A stretch of DNA of 64,000 nucleotides, taken from Papiliotrema nemorosa. Lineage: Eukaryota; Basidiomycota; Tremellomycetes; Tremellales; Rhynchogastremaceae. The translations under genes were made by a program, and so were the position numbers. The stretch covers positions 372,001 to 436,000 of the forward strand of contig JASKOT010000013.1 of assembly GCA_032158125.1 (NCBI GenBank). Reading direction: 5' to 3'. Below the pieces are notes generated by a model. It did no database searches, was not told the DNA's origin, and worked only from the letters and a program-made list of their open reading frames with translations. Below are positions 22,301 to 32,792 of this stretch, in pieces (position 1 is the first letter of the stretch; each line of letters begins with the position of its first letter).

Positions 22301-22462
22301 GCAGAACAGGAGGCTGACTATCCCCAAGATTCCACACCAAGCGTCAAAAAACTAGAAGACCTCACACCGGAACAAAGGGCAAAATACAAGAATGCTATAA
22401 AGGCCAAACGTCTACCAGCAGCCGCCACGGATGCCCAAAATCCCCCAGAATCAACAGCATGA
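19386..22462 (+). CDS. 931-residue membrane-anchored, charged coiled-coil protein
   Basis: Predicted exons 19386..19543, 19587..19639, 19688..20792, 20839..21634, 21685..21782, 21829..21881 and 21930..22462 sum to 2,796 nt, a multiple of three. Near the N-terminus are two hydrophobic segments (EQAVAAAVVIGLA and LALIAMTFNLLIMLVPP). Then comes a very long Lys/Glu/Arg-rich helical region with degenerate repeats such as LTEEEKEKIKLRQKMKER, LTNEQKEKLKAEQRERMK and, near the end, LTPEQRAKYKNAIKAKRL. A distinct Trp/Pro/His block (RGWQPHLIPFPHGF, NTLWWDNIPKNAD) sits mid-protein. A third hydrophobic stretch (CLVYMVNEQLALLLLSLFVY) appears only when two short introns are removed. No family is recognised. 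The 50-nt intron 21635..21684 is itself open, but only its removal restores the frame encoding GIQIDPKL. Confidence 0.65.
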
Positions 22463-22660
22463 GTGGCGCTGACATTGCTTTCTCGTTAGCTGAGACAGCT
22501 GGACGACCTCACAGAGGACAAGAGGGGAAGCGCCTAGAATCCAGAGTCATATTTTGACTGCTAGCGGTTTTGAGGCGATGATGGATGCATGTTGATCGGA
22601 TAAAGGACTGACTCCGAGCTAGTGAAGGTTATGGAGACCCACCATTTGAGAGTTGAGATT

Positions 22661-24837
22661 TCATCCCAACATCGATATGCCGGATGCGGGCTCTTGCGTT
22701 CTTGGCTTCACTTGCGTCTTGTTCTTTGGTTTCGGGGATTTCCCCGTTCTTTTTCGTCGTCCATCCTGATCGATCCCCGGATCAACCTCGATTCCTCTCC
22801 TCGCCAAGACCTCTTTGCCCCTCATGATCCAGCCTCTCAGGATCTCGTCGTTTGCGAACCAATGCGCGAAGCTCTGGTGAGAAGGGAGCTGCTCCAAGCT
22901 CACTTCCATCCCGTCCTCCGTCGCTCTCTGGTTGATTAGAGACTCGACATCACACAACGGCGAGTTCAAACCGCCCGCTCGGACCCACGCTGGGACGTTC
23001 TCCACCCCGCGCAGAGTGTCCAGGATCCCAATGACGGCTAACAGCGCCTGGTCCATATCTTTCGGATCGCGGTCCATGTCTTTGAACGGAAAATGAGCTT
23101 TGGCTTGATGATATTCTGTCTTGTCGAATTCGGGTAGAACAATCTGGTTCCAAGGCTGATTGACGGCTTTCAGAGGTGAGTCGTCGAGCAAAATCACACT
23201 TTTCTCGTCGAATTTTAAGGGAGGGTGGTCCGCCGTCGAAGGCGTTTGGGCGATATGGTCGATGATTTTACGAAGATCTTTGAACGTCTGGACGTTCTGG
23301 CCTACCTCATTAGTTGAGTGTTTTGCGAGAACGCAAAAGATAGCTCACCATAATCCTGCGAGTTTAGGTTCATCATATCCCTCGCCCAAACACCCAAGAG
23401 CCGCCCGTCACCTCTCGACAGTCGCTGAGTTTTGTGTTCCTCATCTTCCGGCTCATAAACCCCTGGTATCCATCTGGGTCCAAAAGAAGTTTCCACCATT
23501 GTTCTCACATTGTGCGGTTGAGCCGAACTCCACACGTGCACCTCGTACCCACTTCCATCGTCTTCCGCACGTATCTGGTTTACATCCGGAGTGTCGCTAT
23601 CATACACGAATCTCGAAGAGGGCGCAGAACCGGCGGACGTCAAAGTTGAGTCGGGCGTAAAGAGGTATTCTAGGAAATTGCCAAGGTATGGGCGAGGATA
23701 GACCGAACGTTCAGTGCCCCTGGTTCGGTACAACAGAGCACCGTTGAGATCGAGGACGAGTAGTTTCTTCCCTAGTCGACCTTGTCCTCTGCCTGCCGAT
23801 GATTTCGCGAGATGTCTAGGATCCGAGAGGGCTAGGTATTCCGCAGGAGGGAGGGTAGGTACGAATTCGCCTTTGCGTTTGGATTTGGGGAAAGAAGGAG
23901 GGGGAGAGGAGCGAGTTGGCATGTCTTGTCTCGGAAAGTGATAGTTTGGATCGTCGTGGTGCGGATCTATTCTATGAGAGGTGTGTGCGTTGGAGGGGTA
24001 CGATGGCATGCTTTCATCTCGTGCAACGTTGGCCGCATGTGCTTTCCGAGCTCGCGGAGGGATGTAGGTCTTCTTGCCGTGGTGATTGTTGTCGTCGTTG
24101 TATCCATGATCGTTACGTGGACGGATATCATCTCCCTGACGATTCTGGTAATTTGACGGTCCATCGTAGGGATACCGGTCTTCGGACTGATATCGGGAAT
24201 TCCCATAATCTCCGTGGTGGTTTCTTGTCGATCGTCCGTCTCCACGATGGTGCCATTCTACATCACGGCGCTCATCTCGAGTGGGAACATCGGCTTGATC
24301 ATCCCGACGATCCTGTCGAGAAAACGGCTGACGAGAGGGCGATCCCCGCCTTGTCGAGGGATAAGAATGATAACCCCTCCTCTGGTATTCGTCAATCCCA
24401 CATCTTCCTCCTTGATCGTAGCCTCGACCTTGGTAGTGGTCGTCTCCATAGTATCCAGATCCATTGTTCGACCTCCATTCATCTCTCCCATAGACTTCCC
24501 GCCCGTAATAACCTCCTTCGTGTCTAGTATCAGGTCCACTGATGTGCCCATTCCACGCTTGGCGACCAGAGGACGGTTCACCCCATGAGTAATATTGCTC
24601 CCATTGAGTAGACGGGTACTCGTCTCCATGCCTGATAAACAGATTTCGGTCGTCGTGGTAGTAAGGTCCGTGTTCAGGTGGGTTGAAGTCCGCCCTATGT
24701 CGCTCATTTCGTTCCGACTGACTCGAGTCTCCCCTCTTTTCCGATACATGAGAGCGCCCTCGGGGCATCATGCTCTGCCGGATCGACCGACCAGATGTGA
24801 ATGCTCGAGAAAGTACGCAAAGATGGGTTTTGAACAT
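22661..24837 (-). CDS. FCP1/NIF-domain (HAD) protein with prion-like N-terminus
   Basis: Exon 1 runs from the start to 23349, then a 47-nt intron 23348..23302, then exon 2 to 22661. The first half is low-complexity, rich in Tyr, Gly, Asp, Arg and Asn (GGYYGREVYGRDEW), ending HGKKTYIPPRARK. The C-terminal half is an FCP1-homology domain: KKLLVLDLNGALLYRTR (motif I), EVHVWSSAQPHNV (motif II), and VILLDDSPLKA (motif III). Motif I reads DLNG rather than DxDxT, so the general acid Asp is Asn; several fungal homologues of this class seem to share that, and activity is doubtful. The start could be 24927, 24837 (which gives a mitochondrial-type MFKTHLCVLSRAFTSGR) or 24768. Role unknown; the family includes Tim50 and CTD phosphatases. 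Confidence 0.75.
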
Positions 24838-24907
24838 GAACAGAGGGAAGTGGGAGACCGTCGAGATTTGTTGACAAGCTGAAACATGAGAGATCTGGGA
24901 TAAAGCC

Positions 24908-24913
24908 ACGTGA
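24908..24913. promoter_or_regulatory. CACGTG E-box upstream of FCP1-like gene
   Basis: Single CACGTG about 70 nt upstream of the preferred ATG (24837), inside the longer alternative reading frame. Confidence 0.25.
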
Positions 24914-25005
24914 CGGCCGCCTTTCATATATCATACTCAACGCTCCGTCTTTTTGACATGTACTCTACTGCTACATGGGACAATGATGTTATGTTCAACA
25001 TGTCT

Positions 25006-27158
25006 TCACCCCTCACGTTTCCTTTCCGCCTTAGCTTGTGCCCGAGTCTTCCTCACTTCTCTCCATTTCGGTCCCCAACGGTGAATCACAAAGAACAACG
25101 GTATGGCCGCCACACACAGCCCAGACAACAAGACTGCAGTCCAGCCTGCACCGATAGCGCTATATAGCAGCTGTATGACGGCTGTTCCGACTGCCCCGAA
25201 GATGCATCGGACCAGATTGAGCTGTTGTATCAGTCTTAGTGCGAACACATAGCCGCACCCTGTACTTACCGAAGCGGATACAGCACCTCCTTGACCTGGC
25301 TTGATATCCTGTCCATATAGTTGAGCTAAAAGGTCAGCGATACACTCCAAACATGAGCGGATACGGGTACGAACCGACGTTGATGGTAGACGAGCCGAGT
25401 CCTACGAAGAAGCCAACGACGATCGTGGCGGCCAACGGAGCTTTGACCTGAAGACACCAGCCTTGAGCGATACACGCCACCAAGAAGACTCTAAGAATCA
25501 GCACAATCCACCTGTTATCCTATGGCAGAACACATGGTGACGCACATTGTGAAAGGTAGAATGGATCTGAACCTAGCCCACTCGAGTCGAAAGACCTCGC
25601 CTTGCGTCTTGTAATCGCCTCCGGCACGTTTCTCCTCTTTTCGGAAATTGTAGTCGATATATCGACCGTTTGTCATGACTGACACAATGATGCCCAGTCC
25701 ATTTGACCTGCTATCAGCGGTCATCGCGCATAGATCAGGTGATCGCTCACAGATATGCTAGACCGATCTGTAGATCATCGAGGCCGTACGAGTCGCGTAA
25801 CGCGGTAGAATACAAAGTACTGTGTGTCAGCTTGGGATAAATTGGTAACCCTGATCGGTGCTCACAGGATACAGTAGAATTCGAGGTATTGGAATGATAC
25901 ACCAACGAAAGCGAGGAAGATCTCCGGGGTCAAGAGAATCAAGAAAGACGACCAGGGTCGGTACTACAGGTCAACGGATACCCTACGCAGGGTTTGTGTT
26001 TTTGGTACTTACAGGCCGAGGAGGCGGCCGGTCCACGTGGACCTTTTCTTCACCTCTCGCTTTGAGCTCTTTGTCCAATTTGCGCTTTCTGAAGAACATC
26101 ATAGGGCTCATACTGCGCGACGGTGGGGGTATACTGCCATCTCCGACGAGACTCCTCAACGTCTCGGGCATAAGGCTGCCCATGAGTACAAGTTACCGCA
26201 ACATACGCTGAACATGCCACTCACAATATGAGCGGGACAAGGATGACACCGGTTGCAATGGTCAAGAACCAAAAGATGGACCTCCATCCCAACGTCTGAG
26301 CTAGGACACCACCTATCAGTGGACCTAGCGCGGGACCACACATGGCTCCCACTTGGAAAAAGGCCGTATATTTGCCTCGTTCTCGAGGTTCGGCAATATC
26401 GGCCACACATCCCGATCCTATACTGATGACTGCTGACCCTCCTGTCGCCTATACGTTAGCTTGACCCTATTATTATCCAACAGACACACCTGTAGAGCAC
26501 GCAAGAAGAGTAATAGCCAATATGCGCTAGTTGGCATGAGGGCCAGACCGATGTTTGCCCCGAGGTAGATTACCAGTGTACCAATGTATACCGGTCTTCG
26601 ACCGTACGAATCAGACATGGCTCCAAAGAACGAAGGTGTGATAGCTTGGAAGATGAGGTAGATTGTGACTGCCAAAGAGATGTCTTGTTCGGATTTGTTG
26701 AATTCCCTGGCGAGGGTAGGAATGGCAGGAACAAAGATGTTGGATGAGATTGGGCTAAAGACCCCTGCTAGACCGGATATTCCGACAATGAGGTATTTTG
26801 TCGATTGTGAGAAAGCAGAGTATGGTTTCGACGGGTCGGTAGATAGTATACGGACCGGAGCGGGGGGTGTAGGGACATTGGTGGAAGTGGTCGATGCCGC
26901 AGGTGAAGATGGTCGAGAGATTTCAATGGATACTGGCGTAGGAGGTCGATCGAGGTCCGCCGTGAAGTCTATAGCACCTTCCGGCAGATCGTCTATATCA
27001 GAGTGATCTGGTGATTTCGTATGCAAGTAAATTGTCGTCGAGTGATGCGAGGGTGTAGTCGCCGGTGAATAGTTGTCGTCTGACATGTGATCGAGGCGGG
27101 TCATCTCAGTCTCGTTCGGCCGCAGATCCCTCTCACTGGGTGCAGTGTTTACCGACAT
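25006..27158 (-). CDS. MFS transporter, DHA1 (Qdr/Dtr-type) drug:H+ antiporter
   Basis: Multi-exon gene; exon 1 is 27158..26490 and the first intron 26489..26449. A roughly 130-residue cytoplasmic N-terminus rich in Ser/Thr/Pro precedes the first membrane segment (YLIVGISGLAGVFSPIS). The MFS signature loop is DSYGRRPVYIG and motif C-like GPALGPLIGGVLAQ follows. The central loop after FLMPETLRSLVGDGSIPPP is basic (FFRKRKLDKELKARG), and another signature region is YNFRKEEKRAGGDY. The C-terminus ends in a basic tail (KTRAQAKAERKREG). The PETLRSLVGDG block is typical of the fungal Qdr/Dtr1 subfamily, which exports drugs, polyamines or spore-wall precursors across the plasma membrane. Substrate is unknown. 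Confidence 0.85.
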
Positions 27159-27706
27159 GTCAAAGGTCTGCCGATGTTATTTTTACCGCTGGCGTATAGT
27201 TCTTGACTGAGCTGAACGAAGCATGCTGCTGAATGTCCAAACTAGATTATATATGGTCACGATGTCAATCGGTTTTGGTCGGTGGAAATCCAGTCAACAA
27301 ACCGGAGACGACCGAACACCGAGGCGAAGCGTGGGCACTCGGGTTAGGCGTGCAAGAACAGCTCAAATGCATTTAGGCCCGCTTGGATCGATGACATCAA
27401 CGGTTTCCGATCTTTTCGGGGACCTCCTACTTCGGTCTGAAAATGCAGCGATGAAAGGGTCGGTGACTGACCATCCTGTACGAGTATAGGTATATATATC
27501 CACCTTGAGTTGTGCATGTTGAGTAGATACGTCTTACCTTTGACTCATTCTTATCTACATTGGTCAGTCTTGCTTCTGTTTCACCTTCTCTGCTACTCGC
27601 TTCATTGTTCTCGTCCACCGGAACGCTCGATGTTGATGCTGATATCAGCCGATCTGCGCTCCCTCACAAATCACTTCTAAAACATCGTAACATATCTCGA
27701 ACAATC
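27159..27706. promoter_or_regulatory. divergent promoter region, MFS / dienelactone hydrolase
   Basis: About 550 nt between divergent start codons. A frame continuous with the hydrolase reaches back to 27560, so a longer N-terminus cannot be excluded. Confidence 0.5.
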
Positions 27707-28823
27707 ATGTCTAGTGAGATATCTCTTCCCTCCTGTATCATTTCATCTGACATGCCAGACTCGGCTTGTTGCTCCCTTCCTCCTGTCTCGGCAGACTACA
27801 CTCCCAAAGGGTCTTACTCCGAGGTTGCTGGGTTGAAATCCTACATCGTCGGTCCGGAAGATGCCAAATCGGTCATCTTGTTCGTATACGACATCTTCGG
27901 CTGGTCCCCTCAGATCTTGCAAGGTGAGCAGATGATCCACACTATCAATACGTCCTTCGCCAGCTCGGGTCAAAGTCATCGCTGTTGTATCCCCCTCTCT
28001 GTCATAAGGCCCTTCGCTCGTTTGACGGCATTCGCTAATCGAACTCTAGGTGCCGACCTTCTCGCCTCGCAAGGCTACAAAGTCGTCATGCCTGACTTCC
28101 TCAAGGGTGACCTAGCCACACCCGACATGTTCTCTGGTACCGAAGAGTATGTCCCATCAGCATCGCTCCGGGCCGTAAGCTGATCATATAGGGGTAACGC
28201 CAAGCGAACAAAGTTCTTCTCTGGCTTCCCGGGAGCTATCGACTCTCAATCTGCGCCCACTGCCAAGGTCGCAGAGGAGCTCAAGAAAGGTGGTGTAAAA
28301 CTCGGTTCAGTCGGTGCTTGTTGGGGATACAAGGTGTTGATCACTACTGAGGGTATCTCCCACTTTGACGCTATTGCCGGTATCCACCCTTCGTAAGTCG
28401 ATACAATCCTCTCTTGGCCCTTCATTCGTTCAGAACGTTCCACATATGATGCAGAGAACGCTAAGTTGACGTCCAGATTTGCCGCTGCCGATGACGCAGA
28501 CAAGGTCTCGGTCCCTCTTGCTCTCCTCCCTTCTTCGGGCGAAGACATGGATGTCGTATGTCACTGACTGACCTCTCATCATACATTACTGATACATAGA
28601 TCAACAAGATTTACACCGCCGTCGAAGGCAAGAACAAGGGCAAGAACGTCTTGAAGCACTTCCCTGATATGCCCCACGGATGGATGGCCGCTCGAGGTGA
28701 TGTAAGTATTGGATTCCAACTCGTCTCGGCCTGCTGACTTTGCAGCTCAAGGATGAAAAGTCGAAGAAACAATACGTCGAGGGGTACCAAACCCTCGTCG
28801 ATTTCTTCAAGGCCAATCTTTGA
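27707..28823 (+). CDS. dienelactone hydrolase family alpha/beta hydrolase
   Basis: Six predicted exons. The N-terminal ACCSLPPVSADYTPKGSY and the GSVGACWGYK nucleophile elbow (Cys) are typical of fungal dienelactone-hydrolase-like proteins. The acidic residue is probably in SSGEDMDV and the His is in MPHGWMAARGD. LLASQGYKVVMPDFLKGD marks the strand before the core. Length is about 250 residues, normal for the family. Bacterial members open dienelactone rings in chloroaromatic breakdown; for fungal cytosolic homologues the substrate is generally unknown. The start could instead be the in-frame ATG at 27752 (MPDSACC), which matches the family start better. Not clustered with other catabolic genes. 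Confidence 0.8.
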
Positions 28824-29059
28824 TCGAGATTTTAAACAGCAGAAATGGTGCAGGTAAACCAGCAGGTGAAAGTCAAAAGGTGGAAGTCAGAAGCAGTGCA
28901 GCGTAACTGAGGGGTGCTATTGTCATGCAGATGCTATAGAGAAGTGGGGGAAGATACAAATACAAGCCTTTTCGAGCACCGTGTGTGCCCTTCGTCGTGC
29001 CCGTCCCCTCGCCAAAGCGGTTCTGAGTACATCTAGCTATCCTATCCCGTGTGCAGCGC

Positions 29060-29849
29060 CTATTTCTTCAACAGCTCAGCGACGACTTTCCCCACTTCCT
29101 TCTTGTCCACCGCAGCAGCTGCACTCCCCAATTTCTCCCATAGAGACTTCATCACCACCCCCTGTACCCCTTTACTGGCTTTCGCGCTCTCCTCTAGCGA
29201 AGCGATAATCTCCTTGACAGTGCTCGTTATTGACTCGATGGAAGGTGATTCGGGGAGATACGATTTCAGAACGGAGATCTCGTTTTGAAGGTTCGAGTAT
29301 GATTCAGGATGAGCAGAGGGGGAAGAAGGTGCGTATGATTCGGCCGCCGCGTCCTGGGGTCAGTTTACAGCTTAAAACTCTCAAGGCAGAGATCCAAAGG
29401 ACGAGTGATCCAAGGCTAAAGAGAAGCATTAGATATCCTTGCGTGACCAGTAACGGTCTAAATATCTAGAGAATGAACTCACTCGGTCTTTGATGCCCTT
29501 CCGTATGGCTGAAATCACAGCGCTCTCGGAAGCCGGATCGTTAGGGTTCGGTCCCAGCTTTGCGGCGGTAGTGATATCAGCCAAGATGGTCTATCGTCAG
29601 AATCTCCTCTCGGAATATCAAGCAGAGAGGCAAGCAATCTCAAAAGATTGAGTGTAGGAGGTTGAACTTTGGACTCACCTTGATGCATGCCATGGTAGGC
29701 TTGTCTTTCGCCTTCATAGCCGCCTTCAATCCATCTCGCAGACTCAGCTCGATGGCCGATTTCGCAACTTCATTCCGGAGACCCGAAGAGCTGAAGCTTC
29801 GCACGCAAATAGCAGATGATCTGAGGGTGGTCGTTCGAAGGACGCTCAT
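29060..29849 (-). CDS. AIM41: mitochondrial YqeY/GatB-related protein (Aim41-like)
   Basis: Three exons. An Arg/Ser-rich mitochondrial presequence (RTTTLRSSAICVRSFSSS) leads into a YqeY domain: LRDGLKAAMKAKDKPTMACI, then TILADITTAAK, then YSNLQNEISVLKSYLPE and VVMKSLWEKLGSAAAAVDKK, ending VGKVVAELLKK. The domain resembles the C-terminal tRNA-binding part of the GatB subunit of glutamyl-tRNA amidotransferase; yeast Aim41 is mitochondrial and of unclear role. Domain order and length (about 190 residues) fit the family. Its stop lies 236 bp from the hydrolase stop; the two genes converge. Confidence 0.8.
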
Positions 29850-30018
29850 GGTGATTATGGATGTATTGTACGACAGAGCCGATCAGACTTTTGTGAGACG
29901 TGTTTCGGGCATGTTCCGGCGGAAAAAGAAAGTTGAACGAACCGAGTGACTGGACGATTTTTGTTGATCCACTGAGCGACCGTGTAACTTGGTCCTCTAC
30001 CACTGTCACATTTCCGGA

Positions 30019-31058
30019 ATGCCTCATAAGCGTGAGTCTACTCCTCCATGGCAACAGATTGTGGTTCCTGAGCGTGTAGGATCGAAACGTTCAGTCCGAG
30101 AGGCCGAAACGGCCAAAAGGTAGCTCCTCCACCAACACTTCACCATCCTCCTATTTTCTCTCGCACGATACCGCTCATCTGTGGAAGCTGACTCTTCAGA
30201 GGGACCAACCTCCCCCCATCCTCTTCTTCCAAGTATGATGATGCCCCGAAATCAGCACTGCGGATCTTGAATTCCATGTCGACTCAAGCGGCTTTCCGAG
30301 CCAAAGGCGGTCGAACGTCTGAAGATACCGGTGAACGGAGGAAGAAGCCCGCGCCGAACCCTACTAATCCTGCAACAAAAGCCAAGAAGCAATCGTCAGA
30401 ACACAAAGGAGCAGGACAGAAGGGTTCTGATACTACCAAAACGCCCAAAATCATGCCGCACGAGTCTTTGGCAGAGTTCAACCGACGTGTAGAAGCGACA
30501 TTGCGAGGTGGTGTATCGCAAGCTTTCAAGTCTGCCGCGGCGAAAAAGACAGCTCAGGAGAACGAGGCGAAGGCACTGAAAGCTCAACGGAAGAAGGACG
30601 CTCAGGCGAAATCGAATGGCAAGAAGGAGGATGTGCCGAGTAACGGCGATACAGGAGTGTCAGGAGCGGAGGTGAAGAAGGGCGTGAAGAGGAAACATGA
30701 TGTCAACGATGATGCTTTGGAGTTTGCCTCTGCTCCAGGACCAAGACGGCTGAACGATATTGCTCAAGCGCCACCGTCTCTTCCGAAATTAAAGGTATCG
30801 CAGGACGACGCGGTTTCACCTTGGATAGGAAAGGGCAAAGGGAAGAGTGGATTGAGTGTGGGACAAGAGAGGTTGATGGAGATTGAGCGGGAGAGGGTTA
30901 TAAAGAGGTATAGGGAGATGAAGGCTGCAAAAGAGGAAGTCAAGGAGAAGGAAAGGGAGAAGGATGCAGCAAAGAGAAAAATGGGAGGAGGGAAGCGAGG
31001 AGATGGTGAAGTCAAGGTGGCCAAGAAGGCTAGGGAGTATACAAGTGACGAGGAGTAG
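30019..31058 (+). CDS. Lys-rich basic nuclear-type protein, unknown
   Basis: Two exons; exon 1 encodes MPHKRESTPPWQQIVVPE and ends in a basic stretch, and an intron of about 80 nt ends at TTCAG before RGTNLPPSSSSKYDD. The product is about 320 residues, very rich in Lys, Glu and Ala, with nuclear-localisation-like clusters. The most conserved-looking part is MPHESLAEFNRRVEATLRGG, which resembles a motif in small fungal nucleolar/ribosome-biogenesis proteins, but I cannot name the family. The C-terminus (ERLMEIERERVIKRYREM) is a probable long helix. Its start and the Aim41-like ATG are divergent with 169 bp between them, so they share a promoter. Confidence 0.65.
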
Positions 31059-31408
31059 AAAGCTTGGTCTAGCCACAGTGATCAGGGGAGGCGGATACTT
31101 GACGATCTTGACGAATTTATGCAACTTTGATGGCGCTCGTTACATATTCCGTCTTCGCGTCAATGCCGAGGTAGACGTCGTAGGATGCGGAGAGCCGCGG
31201 TGGAGGAAGTCCAAGCCTGCTTGTAGGTGATCTTGCAGACCGACCCTGTGTCTCTGGTTAAAGGCATTGATATAATGCTAAACATCACAAAAATGATTAT
31301 GAAAGCGTCATTGCTTTTTCTACCACCTTGAAGACCAAATCACTTCAAGCCATGATCGACCAGCCTCCACTTCTCCTACCGTCTCTTGCTGGAACATCTT
31401 CTCTTTTC
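31059..31408. other. intergenic, two converging 3' ends
   Basis: Lies between the stop of the basic protein (+) and the stop of NAC beta (-). It presumably holds both terminators; no gene is seen. Confidence 0.5.
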
Positions 31409-32342
31409 CTACTCGAGCTCCTCGAGATCGGTTGGCTTCTTCTCACCGGCCTGGTCGAAATCCTCGACCAAATCCGGAATCTCATCATCGTCATCTCCGA
31501 CCTCTCCCTCCTTTGCTGCGGCACCAGCACCACCAGCAGCGGCCGAAGCGGCAGCTTGTCGGGCTGTCAAAGATTGGTAAGATTCGGCCAGACGTCGGAG
31601 GTTGGCAAGCGAGTCGGGACCGAGTTGGTTAAGGATACCAGGGACGAGCTCGGTGAGCTCTTTGGTCTGACCGTGACCAGAGATGGCGAGGGTGTTGGCA
31701 GGCAGAGCGGCTTGGACTGTGGCATGAGTTAGTGATCCGCACAAGTAAAGTAGACGGCAGAAAGTGTGCTCACCCCTTGGAGCACCGAAGTGCAAGACAT
31801 TTCCATCCTCCTTGAACATGTTGACCTCCTCAACACCGGCAATGGGTTGGACACCCAGCTTCTTGAGAGCAGCTTGGATCTTTCGGTCGTCTCCTTGGGT
31901 AGCAGTCACAGACTTCTTGACCTGCTTTCGTCGAGGTGTTCCCTTTCCTCCTGCATGGTGAAACGTACAAGTGGAGCCGAGAGTTGGAGAGAGTTATGGA
32001 GGACAAACATCGAGATAGAGTCGGTATAGGAGAAGAAATGTGGTCAGCGACTGGCTCTTCTCGGGCCGGCGCAAGATTGAGAAAGGAGAGGAAGATGAGG
32101 GTTGACCTCGACAATAACACTTCTCCGCCGGTTTGTCTTGATCCGCTGGATGCCTCGAGTAGACTCCGGCCTCTTTGCCAGACGAGCGTCTCATTTGGAC
32201 CTCACAAGGTCGCCCTCCCTTCCGGCATCTACCTCCTATTGTCCACCGCACACGACCCAGTACTTGTCCAGATGAATGATCCAAGATTCGACTCACCAAT
32301 TCGGACCTGAGCCTGGAGCTTGGCGATCTTTTCCTTGTCCAT
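31409..32342 (-). CDS. EGD1: nascent polypeptide-associated complex subunit beta
   Basis: Three exons. [16 protein letters not shown] is followed by a 346-nt intron (32296..31951), then [13 protein letters not shown] with the RRKxxKK ribosome-binding motif, the NAC domain ([36 protein letters not shown]), and after a short intron [19 protein letters not shown]. An acidic tail ends [14 protein letters not shown]. Length of about 170 residues is normal. NAC beta pairs with NAC alpha at the ribosome exit tunnel, shields nascent chains and restrains SRP. The first intron is the longest seen in the window. Confidence 0.93.
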
Positions 32343-32792
32343 GTTGAGCTAGTTGTATGAGATCCTGTTGTCGAACGAGATGCAATAGTCGACGCGTGGA
32401 ACAAGGTCGAAGGTTGATTAGCGGTTGAGCGGGATCAAAGGAGTGAGGGGAGCATGTGGTGGTGGTGGAAAGACAGATAGAAGAACAGGATCAGCTACTT
32501 CTCCTCGTCTCATCCTCACCCTCCGACTCACCTGTTGAGAATGCTCCTTTTGAAGATGGGTAGTGTGGATGGACCGAATTCGAGCTTGACCTTGCTGCTC
32601 GACGCTCGACACTCGAACCGGGGGTGTGTCCCAATCCCATTTTTCGGCGATCGCCATTCTGGCCTCACCACAACGAGGGCACCCGGCGTTATCTCGGCGA
32701 TATCTGGATGTGGCATTTATCTCACTCGCTTCAGCCATCTGACGCGCGTGTCTTTGCAACATGAACCACATATTACCTTTCGCATCCATATC
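32343..32792. promoter_or_regulatory. shared divergent promoter, NAC beta / securin candidate
   Basis: About 450 bp between divergent start codons. Open frames on both strands here are not supported by domains. Confidence 0.5.

Noticed and set aside
31951..32296. Hidden snoRNA in the NAC beta intron
   Set aside because: No RTGATGA C box paired with a CTGA D box at proper spacing and no ANANNA/ACA pair was found by eye.
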